Source: Pseudisothecium myosuroides
Lineage: Eukaryota > Streptophyta > Bryopsida > Hypnales > Lembophyllaceae
DNA: 64,000 bases
Direction: 5' to 3'
Assembly (NCBI GenBank): GCA_951799445.1
Contig: OX637292.1
Coordinates: forward strand, 6,885,296-6,949,295
The translations under genes and the position numbers were made by a program. Below the pieces are notes generated by a model. That model did not search any database, was not told the DNA's origin, and was given only the letters and a program-made list of their open reading frames with translations. Positions 24,535-36,299 of the stretch are shown here, in pieces (within the stretch, counting starts at the first letter, position 1; each line of letters starts with the position of its first letter).

Positions 24535-25432
24535 AATGCATAACTCGCACATACAACTTTTATTGACACATCTGAAATTCAAGAAAATTTTCATTCAATG
24601 TTTAAAAACTAACACAAGCACCACGAACAAAAACACGGGATTGTCTTTCACATTTCTCGCCCAAAACAGCACACGTGCAAGGACATTGTATACAGAAGCT
24701 CGAAGAAACCCACCATTACGACTAAAGCTCCCAAAGCTTTCTGCAAACACAGGCAAAATTAACCACAAAAGGTTACATAAACATACACTCTGAACTCTCG
24801 CTAGCTTAGTAATCTGGCAACTTTAGCCAACACCATTAAGATTAGCACACTGAGTCTCCACTAGATTCTTCAACCACTAAACAAATTACCACAACCCTCT
24901 CTTACAACATTCGATGCCCGATGGCACGTTTCCGATGGAAAGAAAGACTCATTAAAAAAAAATCATAACCCCAATCGTCCCCCACTCCCAAGAGCTTCAT
25001 ATCCTCAAAATCAAACCGTCTTAAATTAGTTTGGAGAGGGTCAAGTTCAACAGCCACCTCGATCCAATAATTCAATAAGCCTCCAAGCACTCAACCAATT
25101 ACATCAGTGACAAACAAAGCTATTTCCTCGGGATCAAACATCAATAATCGCATCCATACCAATAGATAATATCCAAGACCAGTGCGGAAAAACTCAAAAT
25201 TCAATAACCAAACGCAAGCCATAAAAAAATCCTTTGAGGCAAAGTTGATCCATATTTTTCCATCGAACATACAATCAGTAATGAACAAAAAGGACTGCTT
25301 GATCAAACGCTAACCCGAAGCCTCAAAAATAAATTAGGAAAAATAAATGACTTATCTACATTGAGCTCAAATGGCGAGCAAGCCCTCCAACAAGTGCAAG
25401 AGCAGAGAGAAACAAGAACCCAATGCCTGGAA
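24535..25432 (-). other. 3' flank of ANKRD13-like copy A; probable 3' UTR
   Basis: This lies directly downstream of the stop of copy A. Two short minus-strand frames (24,902-25,306) have no family features. The homology with copy B stops at the last codons of the gene, so this 3' flank is unrelated to that of copy B. Confidence 0.35.
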
Positions 25433-28400
25433 CTACAAGGCACTGGTGTTTGTCATCACGTCGTGTGAAGACGGCGGTCGCGGCAGCGGCGGCTTCTTGG
25501 CCGCCTTGCTCTTGCCCTTGCCCCGCTTCTCCCGCATCCGACGCTTCTTCTCCTCCATGTCCACCCACCGATAGCTGGCGGGGATCAGGAACGGATCCAC
25601 CTCGTCCTCCCCGTGATCCTCCTCGAAGCTGCTCACTGCGGCCCCGCCTTTGCCCCCGCCGGCGGCACTGCCCCCTCGCATCCAAGACAGCCAAGACACT
25701 TGCGATGCAGGCGCGGCTGGCGCGGCAGACTCCGGCTCGGACTTCGCATCCTGGAAGTGTCGAGGGCTCGACAACGGCGTCGAAAACTCTTCCGTGGGCT
25801 TCAGTTCCTCGAACTTCGTGAACGTCACCACCACTCGGATGGTCGGCACCACGGGGATCGCCACCTGCATACCATCACACTACCAAAGTCACACAGGATT
25901 CCACACCGAGTCATCCAGTGCAACAACTGGTAGGAATCATGTGAGATGAATAACAACTGAGGATCCAACCAAAACATACCTTCACAGGGAAGGTGCCCGC
26001 AGGCAACTTGGTGGTCAGCAATTCCCGCAGACGACGAACGGCCTTCACCTTGTTCGCAAGAATGTCAAGCAGCGGCAACAGCTCTTCTGTTTTCAATGGG
26101 AAGTCGGGTGTCAGCCATAAGATGGGCCTCAGACCCTTCTTGTACTCGCTCTCGGATGTGCCTTCGGCCGGCTTCGCTGGAGCACCACCGCCACGCCGGG
26201 ACGACGACTTGCTTTTCAGGAGCTCTCTGGCGCTTGTGCTGTTCCTCCCGCTCTTCATCTCCTTCGCCTTCCCTTTGGCATTCGCAGACAGCAGGTCGTC
26301 CACGTTTGACGGTCGCCGATCTGCCACCGCTCGGGGCTCGTACGCAGCCAGCTGACTGTCCATGGACCTTCGCCCGTCCACTGACTTCCGGTGCCTCACG
26401 AGCTTCATTTGGGAGTCTACTGGAGGCAATCCATTTGCTTCCCTCTGGCTCCCTTTCCTTGTGGTCTCCGTCGAACTTGAATTCCCGGAATCGGACCCCT
26501 TGTCACTCAGCACATCACTCGTCTTCACCACGGACCACGAAGACGACTCCGGCTTCTTCGAAGCCCCATCTCGCTTCCCGCTCTTCTTGCCCCAAGCGTA
26601 CCACCGACTCTTCTTCTCCTCTCTCGAAGAGGAGCCAGGCACCTCTGAGTTCCCATTCTCCTGGGGTGATCGTCTGAGATGCGAATCGGAGTCATACAAT
26701 CCATCATCCAAGTAGAGCTCGTTCATCAAATCTTCTATGTTTCCATTCTGCGATTCATGATGATCCGGCCTTCCTGCAATGCACGTGTGCTCCTCTGCGT
26801 CTCCATGCTCCGCCTTGAGGACGTTGTCCAGCTGCTCCTTCTCTTCCGTTGTGAGCAAGTTGCTGTAATCCTCGTCTGGCTCTGTGTCTACTCTGTCGCT
26901 GTCGGCAGCAAACAACTCCTCATCCGTCAGAGCACCTGGCACTCTCCTAGACCTGACGCTCACCTGCAAAGAAAAGTATTCAAATCCACTCGTTAAAATA
27001 AGTAAAAGAACCCACCCCCGGCAATCGATATACCCCAGTCAAGTAATTCTTGGTCACTAGAGTTTACAAAACGATTAAGGAACCGTGAAACCTAACCACA
27101 GGCCAAAGGCAACTGATAACAACGAAAAGCGATGAATACACGGTGAACCGGAATTTCCGTAAGTTCTCGAGAAATCTCACATATTCATCACTGAATAACA
27201 AGATATGCGTAATTCGCGAGCCATTTCCATGTGAAAGGTGCAAAACGCAAGCAATGATAATTGTAAGAACTTCTAAAACCATCAAACACAATTACAATTC
27301 TGCTCACCCAATTTAGGCAGGGGTTGCGGAGTTCAAGGCAGGTTTACTGTAACTGACCTGAACGTGGTGCATGTCATACACTTTGGCCTTCCATGCGCCC
27401 ACCATTTCCGTCTTCTCTTGACGCCTCCACGAGGTTTGAGCAATCAGCTCGGCCTCCGTCACATCAATACCTGCAGTCACACCAACACACAACTCAGCAT
27501 GCCTCATACAAAACAAGAAGTTTGCACCTCATCATACAATGCTTCGACATCAGCAGGCACACTCCAAACATGTAGAACGTCCACAAATGACACAAAGATC
27601 GTGGCCCATCATACAGATGCAGCTCACGATCATGGAGACACTGCCCAGGCGGGACCGGCTTGCACGAATTATGAATTCAACAAAAACAAGACCGACTAGG
27701 CCCCCGAGGTAGGGAGGACAAATTCAAAAAATGCCTCCCGCGCACCTGGCCTGTACATGTTGGTGCGGGACATCGCGGCCACCTCCTGCGCGATCTCCGC
27801 CTCAGAAGGCTGCACGCCCGCGCCCTCCAACGCGTTGGCCACCTCCTTATCCTTGTGAGTCAAAACGCACAAAGTGCCAGCAGACAGCGTACCGTCCTCG
27901 CTCCCGTCGCCCAAAAACAAAAAACTCTGGTCCGAACGGTGGATGCGGAAACCGTCGAAACCCGCCAAAGTCATGTCCGCGCGCAAGTTAGAACCGCGCT
28001 TCCAGATCCGGTAAGTGTCCGACGGCGCGATGCGACCGATGAAAGGGATCACCGAGCTCTCGAAGTGGAAAGAAATCTCCATGTAGAAGTCGCGCATGCG
28101 GTGCATGGTCGCAGAAAGACGAGGAAGACGACGGCACCACTTCGCCCAAGCCATCGGCTGGTAGTGACGCGTGATGATCGCGGCGATGCCCTCCTCGCGC
28201 GCGCACACAGCCTCCTGCAAAGCGCTCCATCCCTGTTCGTTCTGGAGGCTCCAGTCCGCACCAGCGCTCATCAAAAGCTCCACCGCGTCCCCGTCGCCCA
28301 GACGGACCGCCAAGTGCAAAGCCGTCTCGCGACCAGGAACGTCCCGACGGTCGATCACCTTCGAGATCTCGTCCGCGCGATCCTCCGCCGAGATCGACTC

Positions 28401-28547
28401 CGACTCCGTCGAAACCTCGCCGGCCTTCGCAGGACGCGGAAGACGAGACAAAATGCGCTGCAGGCTCTCGTGGTCACGAAGCGCCACGGCCGCGTGCACG
28501 GGGCTCTTGTCGTAAGCGGACAGCTCCAAACCCGAAAGCTGCGCCAT
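25433..28547 (-). CDS. Ankyrin repeat / GPCR-chaperone domain protein (ANKRD13-like), copy A
   Basis: Four exons joined by GT-AG introns: 28,547-27,746, 27,470-27,358, 26,963-25,980 and 25,864-25,433, giving 776 residues. Ankyrin-type helices occupy about residues 13-135 (SPVHAAVALRDHE, RETALHLAVRLGDGDAVELL). The GPCR-chaperone (GPCR_chapero_1) domain starts near 150 (MRDFYMEISFHFESSVIPF) and includes WRRQEKTEMVG in exon 2. It resumes after an acidic, Ser/Lys-rich insert as LRPILWLTPDFPL and VVPTIRVVVTFTKF. Animal ANKRD13 proteins bind ubiquitinated membrane receptors and act in endocytic sorting; plant members are poorly characterised. Compared with copy B, exon 1 differs by one residue (V versus M near 64). 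Exon 3 is 30 bases shorter, all in multiples of three, so the frame is kept. The last residues (HDVMTNTSAL) differ from copy B. Confidence 0.93.
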
Positions 28548-29895
28548 GGCGGACTCCTCTCCGCCTCGCTCTCAAGCTTACAAACCAATTCCAACTCCCG
28601 AGGCGCTCACATTGGCTCACCTCCGGTCCCACGCTTCAGCTTCCCACCTTCGCACTCACTCGGACCCGACAGACCAAGAATACCCACCCTGCCTGGCCAG
28701 CTCCACGCGAAACCCTAATCTCAACCCGAGAGTCTGCTGCCGCTCAGGACCGACTCCAAAACTTACTATCGCCCGCACCATGAGGCAACGCGCCGTTCCG
28801 TCTCCCGCAACAATCCACAACCGCAACACACGTGCACCAAACCTCCAATGCCGACGCTGCCGCACCCATTCTTCTGCATGCTACCCTGGAAACCCCAAAT
28901 GCCAACACGCAACCTCGAAAAAGCAAGCCCCTCTCTCTCTCACTCTCTGCCCTCTGCCGGATCACCCCGAAAACGCCAAACCATCACCGCCCCAAGCTGC
29001 GCTCCGTCGCCCGTGTCCACAAACCCCCAAACACCTCTTCGACATGGCCATAGCCCCGACCTCCCGTGGCAGCACGCTACTCTCCCCTTGCAGCAGGTCT
29101 CTCTGTTCCGTCCCACTCCGTTTTTTCAAGTGCAAGCTCATGCCTTTCCTCTCGCACGAGGTCCAGCCACCGCCTCCCCTTCTCCTGGTTCCACGCCACC
29201 GACTCACGCATCAAAATCCACCCCACATTCTCGAAGCTCCCGACTCATCCTGTTGGAAGCCATTGCGCAACGACCATGTCAATGCGACTGCTGCCCCGGA
29301 GGCTTAGTGTGCCCAACCTGCGTGCTACCCCTCACTCCTCACTCCCAGCAAAACCAACAAAACCTAAAATAATGCAGAAAAACGCTTTCCACAAACAGAG
29401 TGATGGAGTCATTTGCGAACTCGACTTACGGGAGAGCTTTCGAAATCTCGCAAAATCTGCTTCTTGTTGTGGACTCAACAGAGAGACGGAGGGGCAGCGT
29501 CCACGGTGCAACAGACGGCGAGAAGCGAATCCCGTCCGCGCCCTCCCCTCGGAAGCTCTTTCCTCTTCAGGGTTACGTCGAGAAGGGTGGCGGCAAGTCG
29601 GCAACACTACGGCAGGCGAGGGTGGTCAAAGAACTGAAAGCGGAGGCGAGCGTGGAGCGTGGCGATGGCGATGGAGAGGGGATTGTGCTTCTGGCGTCGC
29701 CTGCGACGGAGCGTGCGTGCCAGAAGGCCAAGGCGGTACAGGGGAAGCCAAGGTGCAGGGAGGGGCAGCGAAGCATGCTTGGCTTCTGGCGGGACCGACG
29801 AGGGTTGCAGGGTTGCTGGGTTGCGTTTACACTGGGAAAGCCTGTCAAGGAGCCGAATACCGGTAAGGGTCAGGTGGAGGAGCGCAGAATTCTGG
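28548..29895 (-). promoter_or_regulatory. Leader and promoter of ANKRD13-like copy A
   Basis: GC-rich sequence conserved with 57,906-59,251. On the gene's sense strand it contains a GA-rich tract (complement of CTCTCTCTCTCAC near 28,937) and a telo-box-like AGATTAGGGTTTCGC (around 28,715). Many overlapping open frames on both strands are composition artefacts. Confidence 0.5.
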
Positions 29896-29912
29896 ATATT
29901 AATTCCAATTAA
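29403..29912 (+). pseudogene. Divergent head-to-head ORF fragment, arm A
   Basis: An ATG at 29,403 opens MESFANSTYGRAFE and stays open for 169 codons, reading away from the ANKRD13-like gene. The counterpart in arm B (minus strand from 58,393) starts MESFANSTYRKAFKNLAKSA, but indels put the two copies in different frames after the first 15 codons. Both are cut off where the duplication ends. It could be the first exon of a gene divergently transcribed from the shared promoter at the ancestral locus, now decayed, or a chance frame in GC-rich leader DNA. Confidence 0.3.
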
Positions 29913-30939
29913 GGTAGGGACACCTATAACCGGCTATGTTTCTACTTTCTTTTTATTCTATTATGTTATTAGCGTGGACAAAATTTAGTATATTCTAATT
30001 GGTAAAGGAAAAGAGATTTCACAATGGACACAATACATAATAGAATGCATCTTTTGGATATCACATACAAAAAATTAAGAAGGATGAAAGATTGTTTGGT
30101 AGATGTAGTCTAAAATAGTTTCTTCAACAATAGGTACATATTGATTCAAGAGATGCAAATAATGACAGCAGATGATCAAGTGACGCTTTGGGGCACATGG
30201 TACTTTTGACTCTTTCTATCGTAATTCTACAAGGGCATTGAGGCCCAAAGTAGCAGGTGGATTATTTTCAAGATCACCATAGAAAATAATGAATTAGTAT
30301 TGGTCAAGATTACTATAGAAATGCACCTATTGGTTCAATAATTGAATCATTTTTGACAAAGTACTTTGGTGATAGGTCCTTTTAGGTGTAAAGTTTACCA
30401 CCTCATAGTGGCACCTTCATTTCTAATCAAACCTCTTGGAAGATTGAGGATTTTCACAAAAGAATTGTTTCAATTGTTGATTTGAATCTTTGGAGGTGAA
30501 GAATTTCAAAAAAAATTCAGACATAGAGAAATAATATATAGAGTGACATAAAGTAGAATTGATATAATATGAATTAGGTGTAAAGTTTTGATCGATCAAC
30601 CCCAAAAGCGTCTCTTATTGTCCGCCAAATTATTTGGCCCGGAATATGATGCTTTGAGAACCTATACTATCCACTCAAAAGACAGACTACAGTACTATCC
30701 ACTTGATCACATAACAAGCATTAGACAAACTACAATGTATGATGGGATCAACCAATGGGCTACCATGTAATGAACGGAGTTTAGCACCACATTCGATTTT
30801 GTTTGCAAATAGGATATGAAAAATGCTTTTCAACTTCCCGCGAAACTTACAAAAAGTCATTCTATAATGGGAATCAAACCCGAATAAAATGGTCTTAATG
30901 TCAAGCCATAAAACTTCATATTTTTAAATAGTAAACACC

Positions 30940-31178
30940 TTATCCCCTAAGCGCCCAACTCGTGTTTACCAAAATCTAGACCCCTTTGAACTCATTCCAA
31001 TCAGACATAGATCTACAAAAATTGATTGTACCGATTGGTAGTGGAGACAAGTCAAAAGTTGTAGGGAAATGAACAAATGATTTGACCATACTATTGAAAA
31101 GATTATGATAGCCTCAAACAAGACAACCTTTCAAAACTAGGAGACTAGATTTGAAGCACTAGGGCGCTCAGGGATTAA
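30940..31178. mobile_element. TTAA-type MITE, 239 bp
   Basis: The left end TTATCCCCTAAGCGCCC and the reverse complement of the right end TTAATCCCTGAGCGCCC match over most of 17 bases. The left TTAA has mutated to TTAT. Termini resemble those of the 43,704 element (TTAACTCCTAAACGCCC). No coding content. Confidence 0.6.
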
Positions 31179-31199
31179 GGACTACATGGAATACTTTCT

Positions 31200-32190
31200 C
31201 CAAATTTTAGCTCCAAATCTCAAAATATGGATTTTGCAATAGTACTCATACATCTTTTGAAAATTGAATGCGTGACATAGTATTATAAATCCAATATGCC
31301 ACACCAAATTAATCCTTAGAGAACCACAAATTGTTTTATTCACTTTTATTATGAATTTCACCTATATTGGATTAGAACTCCCATTATTGTGCTTAGAAAT
31401 CAATTTGGCATTGAATCCATGACAAAAAAATGGTTCAAGTATTTCTTGCAGCTCTTACTAGCAAAGCAATTATCCAATGCCATCAAACTTTACAAAAAAG
31501 AATTTCTATTGCATTTCAATAAATATATCAATCGAATCAAACTTCATCATCATGGCTACTCTTTAGGAGTTTAGGACTAGTTCTTGAATGAAAATGAAAT
31601 GGTAGTCCATGTATATTTTGAGGCCAAGAAAATCAAGTTCAAATTACCACCAATGAGAATTAAGCAACTTGTTGATGTTGAACTTCTCTACTAACAAAAT
31701 ATAGGCTATTAGTATTGCCAAACCAATATTCAAGCACTCTTCTATTTTTTCCTAAGATTTTATGACACATAAAAATAATAATAACTTAAAACCTATCATT
31801 ATTCAATAAGTGTTTACAAATCCATAGCTTATTCTTGCAGAATCTCAAACTATTTGCTAAGATACATAACATTCTTCTATCAATTTTACAAAAAAATAAC
31901 GAAAAATTATTAAGGTTGTCTAATATAATAGCCATACTCAAATATTTATTTGGATACTTTTGGGACATAGACCATTATGTTATCATGTGCATTTTGTCTT
32001 CTAAAAGGCTTGCTAGTTTATTAAAATTTATTACTCCGTGTTATATTGCTTATACATCAAATTAGTTATCACAAGGCCTACAAGGACATTATGCTTCAAC
32101 AAGGTTTGTAGTCTCTCAATAATTTTGAAAAATACCCTATTTTAATCGCAAGTTCAACACAAAATAAATATCTTTTGCTAAAAACATTTC
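31200..32190. other. AT-rich intergenic DNA, no gene seen
   Basis: Short chance frames only. No terminal inverted repeats or recognisable domains. Confidence 0.4.
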
Positions 32191-32196
32191 ATATGG

Positions 32197-32451
32197 CATT
32201 AGAAGAGATTTGAGGCCTCTAGAAGAGTGCAAGTTCCCAGGGCGTTCCCAGCCTGGGAACTCTGCCACATGCGCAGTCTGACGTGGCCGAGAGAGTGCCA
32301 CGCTAGATTTTTTGAAAAAAAATAATAATTAAAAAAAATCACTTTTGGATAAAAAAAAATTTGACAGCATTACTGCTAGTTTAGAACATGGGAACTAAGA
32401 AGGGGAACAACTCTAAAAATGGCCCTCCGGAGGCCTCAAACTCTTCTAATG
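32197..32451. mobile_element. Terminal-inverted-repeat element, 255 bp, superfamily unclear
   Basis: The ends CATTAGAAGAGATTTGAGGC and CATTAGAAGAGTTTGAGGC (reverse complement of the right end) form an inverted repeat of about 20 bp. A small internal hairpin (GTTCCCAG..CTGGGAAC) lies near 32,240. A target-site duplication could not be read with confidence. Confidence 0.6.
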
Positions 32452-33352
32452 GTATCTACTACTAATGAACACCTATGACATTCTTAACCAGACTAAACAA
32501 TTGGTTTCCTTGGAAGATAATACCTCCCTATATGTCTGAGAGTGAATTTTGTTATAATTTGTACAAAATCATTGGCTAGCTTAAAAATTGCAACAGTAGT
32601 TTCATTAGCTGAGTAGGAAGTTGCAAGAGAGTCATTGGCTAGCTAGGAAGATGCCATGTTGGAGGGGTCACATTTTTTTGTGGAAGCAAAAGAGACCCCT
32701 CTAACGTTGGTTAACAATGTTATGCTAGGGATTGGCCTTCACCTATTACAAGTTGCCTTGGAATTCAATCAGGCAAGAGGAACTGCTATTATTTCAATTT
32801 GCTCTAAAATCTTCTTTTTTGGAACAAGAACGGTGTGATTGTGAAGCTCTATCTACTCCAACCAAGCCCTAAAGTATTGTGTAGTGTGAATGTGGTTGTA
32901 GATAGGAATTGGAAACTCAGATTCAGAATACCCGAGTCGATGCCATAGTTTCTGTCCAAAGGACATAGCCAACAAACGGAGCGAGCTCCATGTGACGGTG
33001 CCATGTAAAGTAACACTCATATTTTTGTGCTCACAAACCAGAGGAAGCTAGCTGATCAAACCCAGATAGAATCGAACTTCGGAATGAATTTCGGGGCCGC
33101 AGTGGGCTTCCTTACAATCCTTTTATAATACTTAACTTGCTCTAGAAAACTTTCTGCCAGAATCAAGTAATCCTTGTTAGACCAGCTGCGCAACACCCTT
33201 GAAGCGCGCTAGTTCCATCGTTCACGTTGGAAGATTACAGGGTTTCGTGCGATTCAGAAGTTCCAAGTTCACAACACCTGACAACAACATTTAGACCCGT
33301 TCCGAGAGTCGATTGGTATGCGGCAAGGAATCACCTAGCTAGCAAAGCCTAC

Positions 33353-33625
33353 CTTCCAATCGGAGATAATAAATTGATTTTTGTTGTTGAGAAGATCGAA
33401 CAGAGTAACGTATTGCATGGGACCATATGCGCAGGAAATTGCAACAAGTCCAAAATCCATGGTCAGGACAATTGTTTTGCCTTCTCCTAATTCACACAGC
33501 CAACACGTCGTATTGATGGATGTCAAGATTTTTCCTCGCCATGTGCTGACTACCAAGCTAGACCTGATGCCACATTCTCCATAAAGGACCCACCTCTTTA
33601 CTGACACCACCAAATCTACGACCAA
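33353..33625 (-). CDS. Possible isolated exon, unknown protein
   Basis: A minus-strand frame stays open for about 90 codons and ends in a good donor (TGGAAG/GTAGGC at 33,352). Its translation has a natural protein texture, including KRWVLYGECGIRSSLVV, TSINTTCWLCELGEG, KTIVLTMDFGLVAISCAYGP and NKNQFIISDWK. A TAG acceptor-like site precedes it. No family is recognised and no neighbouring exon could be joined. A plus-strand frame at 33,682-33,909 is equally undiagnosed. It may be a relic of a gene destroyed by repeats. Confidence 0.3.
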
Positions 33626-34494
33626 TTAAACTGAAAGGAACTCGAGAGGAAATTGGGCCATTTCGTTACCGCGAACTATATATGGCAGTGGATGGCGCTC
33701 ATTTAAGATGTGAGTATGCGACGCCGAACTTTAGAGTATTCCATGAATCCTTCCAGATTAGGCTAGTGAAGTCGAACGGGATCCTACTACAAGTCACGAA
33801 TTCCATCGTAGAAGAGCGAAATTGTGAGTTTCTTCTGATCTCATGTCGTGCGAATTACCCTCACTCGCACGATTCACTATCCTGGAAATATGTTCTGATA
33901 GAAGTTTGACAGGCCTAGCTAGCTAGCATTCGTGAATGATCTTGGACAATGTAGACTAGTGTTACCTGTGGAAATTCAATGCAAGCGTCATGCAGCCAAA
34001 TATAATTGTCGACGACGACGTAATATATATGGGAACCGTCTATTACTGTGAGTAAGAGAGACTGAGGTTGTCTGATCGTGGTAGACACCGTAGCGCACCA
34101 CTGTTGTTTGTAGAGGAGATTCCCGTGAGTATTGCAAAACTTAGCTTCGGTGTCGCTGAGAGGTTGCTTAAGGTTTGCCCATTACTCATGCTTTCTCATG
34201 CTAAAACCAAAATATGGTGGAGACTTGATCATTGGATAGGGCCCGTGCGTTGGTATAGAAAATACCAGATACGTATATTCATTTGGAGACCTTGCTTGTG
34301 AAATTGGGTAGCTCGATCTTTGGAGAAGCCAAGTCCGATGTGACTGGGACCGAACCAAAAACTAGTGCTCACGGCCATTCTTCGTTACCTCAGAGACTAA
34401 TGAGCTCTAGGCCTGGGTAACACAGTTCTAGACCTTAGTTCCTTGGCTTTCTCCACTAAGGTAGGAGGCTCAGAAATGGAGCATCTAAGGGCTG

Positions 34495-34838
34495 GTCCCC
34501 CTTTTTCATGTTTTCCTTGGACGGGAATATCTTTAGCTCATTTTTCAGACATAGAGAAATTGATGAGGAATCTAACCCAAGTGGTTTCGTATTTTTCCGA
34601 ACATTTTTGAATTACTTATGAATTTTCAAACGAGTTTGGTCATAGGTTCCTGTTTGTGACCCTAGGTCTTTCATAAACGGTTCACTTGCAATTCTAAATA
34701 AAAATGGGGAAAGCAAAGAGAATGATTGGCTCTTGCAATTAATAATGCTTGTTTCCTTGATTCATTCAGTGACTATACTAGTCAATTTCAGAACCAACTC
34801 ATGTCCATTTCAAAGTCATTTATAGGGTCCATTCTTAA
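34495..34838. mobile_element. TTAA-type non-autonomous element, about 344 bp, inverted relative of 20,738-21,044
   Basis: The left end CTAAGGGCTGGTCC and the right end AGGGTCCATTCTTAA mirror the termini of 20,738-21,044 in opposite orientation, with the left TTAA mutated to CTAA. Interior blocks such as AACCCAAGTGGTTTCGTAT correspond to the reverse complement of the other copy. Confidence 0.5.
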
Positions 34839-35403
34839 TGTCCGCTCTGTTTTACAGCCTCCTACCTTATAAGGTTAGAAAACCATTGTAGAGATGGTTG
34901 CCATTTTTTTCTACCATGAGGTTGGAATCAATGTTTTTTTATGCCTGATTTTTCGCCAATTGGTTACAACCAAAAGATGTTTGCTATTTTTTGTAATGGA
35001 AATTTTCATGTTGGGGGTCAAAATAGCCAGATTATTGCGGTATTTTAGGATAATTAACCAAATTTTACCAAGGTATCACCTACGTTTCATATAGATATCA
35101 CCAAGATCACCCAAGTATCACATGAGTATTAAAGAAACAACTAGCTCCTTCTCCAAAATGAAAAAAAAATGAAAAAAAATCACTGGTTGATATAATTGCA
35201 CTAAGGTCGAGGTCGATAAAATTGACCACTGATTCTTGTTACAGGTGGACCCCTTTTGTAATCATAAATAAGAGTAAAAAGAGGGGTTATTTTGGGTACA
35301 TTGAAGGACACAATCATCTCACACAATTTGGATTTTGTTTTAAGATGAACGCAAATTCATTTAAAGTTTGTCCACACTAAATTGCCAATATTGCCAAGTA
35401 GAG

Positions 35404-36299
35404 TTAATTCCTAACAATGCCTAGCATTTGGGGGTTTCAAAACATCATTGTTTTTCAAAACCAGCATACAAATGCATTGGTAAAAGAAAATATCATTCAA
35501 TTGATTCACTACGTCTGCAAAATGGCTTTGAAATATCAAGAAGTTGCAAAAAAAACATCTAAGCTTAAAGCCCTTTTTACTAAAATGCTTCTTAGACACT
35601 CATAACTTTTGAGATTGATATGAAAATTTAACCATACAAACTAGAGTAGTATGCACAACTTTCCCAAAAAAATATTGGAAATGGACACCTAATGAAGAAG
35701 AAACAAGCTACCAAAGTTCACTATAATCCAAAAAAAATTGGATTTTGAATTTTTCAAAATGGCTTCCAAACATTCAAAACAACTTGGATTGACATGAAAA
35801 TTATACCACAATAACTTGACTTTGAAGGGGAATATAATCCAACAAATTTTTATTGAAAACAAACGGTGGATGAAGGAGATACACGCCCTTGACGATGCAA
35901 CCATCAAAATGTAATTTGGTGAACTAAAACTGAATTACAATGATTATAGGATTACAATGAACATTGGCGGCTTGTTTTTTTTTCATACAATGTCTGTTTC
36001 CGATTTTTTAAAATGATGGGAAGGTTGCGCATGCTAATCTAGTTTGTATGGTTAAAATTTCATATCAATCCAAGAAGTTATGAGTGTCTAAGAAGCATAT
36101 TAGTAGAAAGAGGTTTAATTAGCCTTAGATGTGTTTTGTGCAACTTTTTTTTCTATTTTTTTTCTTTCTATTTTTTGACTTCGAAACCATCGGTCAAGAT
36201 TGTACAATTGAAATTTCTCAGTGACATTTAAACCTACAACACTTCAAAAAGCAATGATGCCTTTTTAAACCCTAAAGGCCCTGAGGATGTAGGGGCTAA
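35404..36299. mobile_element. Inverted dimer of the ~1-kb TTAA element family
   Basis: The left half (35,404 to about 35,930) reads as the reverse complement of the 23,601/43,704 family (AAAACATCATTG near the left end), while the right half (about 35,940-36,299) reads in the forward direction and ends in the same terminus (CTTCAAAAAGCAATGATGCC). Both outer ends are therefore the same element end. The left border is TTAA; the right border is CTAA. No coding capacity. Confidence 0.6.

Larger units (their letters stand above)
25433..29895 (-). repeat. Inverted segmental duplication, arm A
   Basis: This arm is the reverse-complement counterpart of 57,906-62,604. Homology covers the whole ANKRD13-like coding region, its introns in part, and about 1.3 kb of upstream leader and promoter. 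The arms are separated by about 28 kb. The arm ends abruptly at both sides: at the last codons of the gene and at about 29,895, where unrelated AT-rich DNA begins. Confidence 0.85.

Noticed and set aside
25613..26715. Multiple plus-strand frames opposite ANKRD13-like exons 3 and 4
   Set aside because: Arg/Ser/Pro-rich composition shadows of the coding strand; splice phases and domain content support only the minus strand.
27855..28718. Long plus-strand frame (287 codons) opposite ANKRD13-like exon 1
   Set aside because: It is antisense to a well-supported exon in GC-rich sequence; the arm B equivalent exists only because the sequence is duplicated, and it has no recognisable features.
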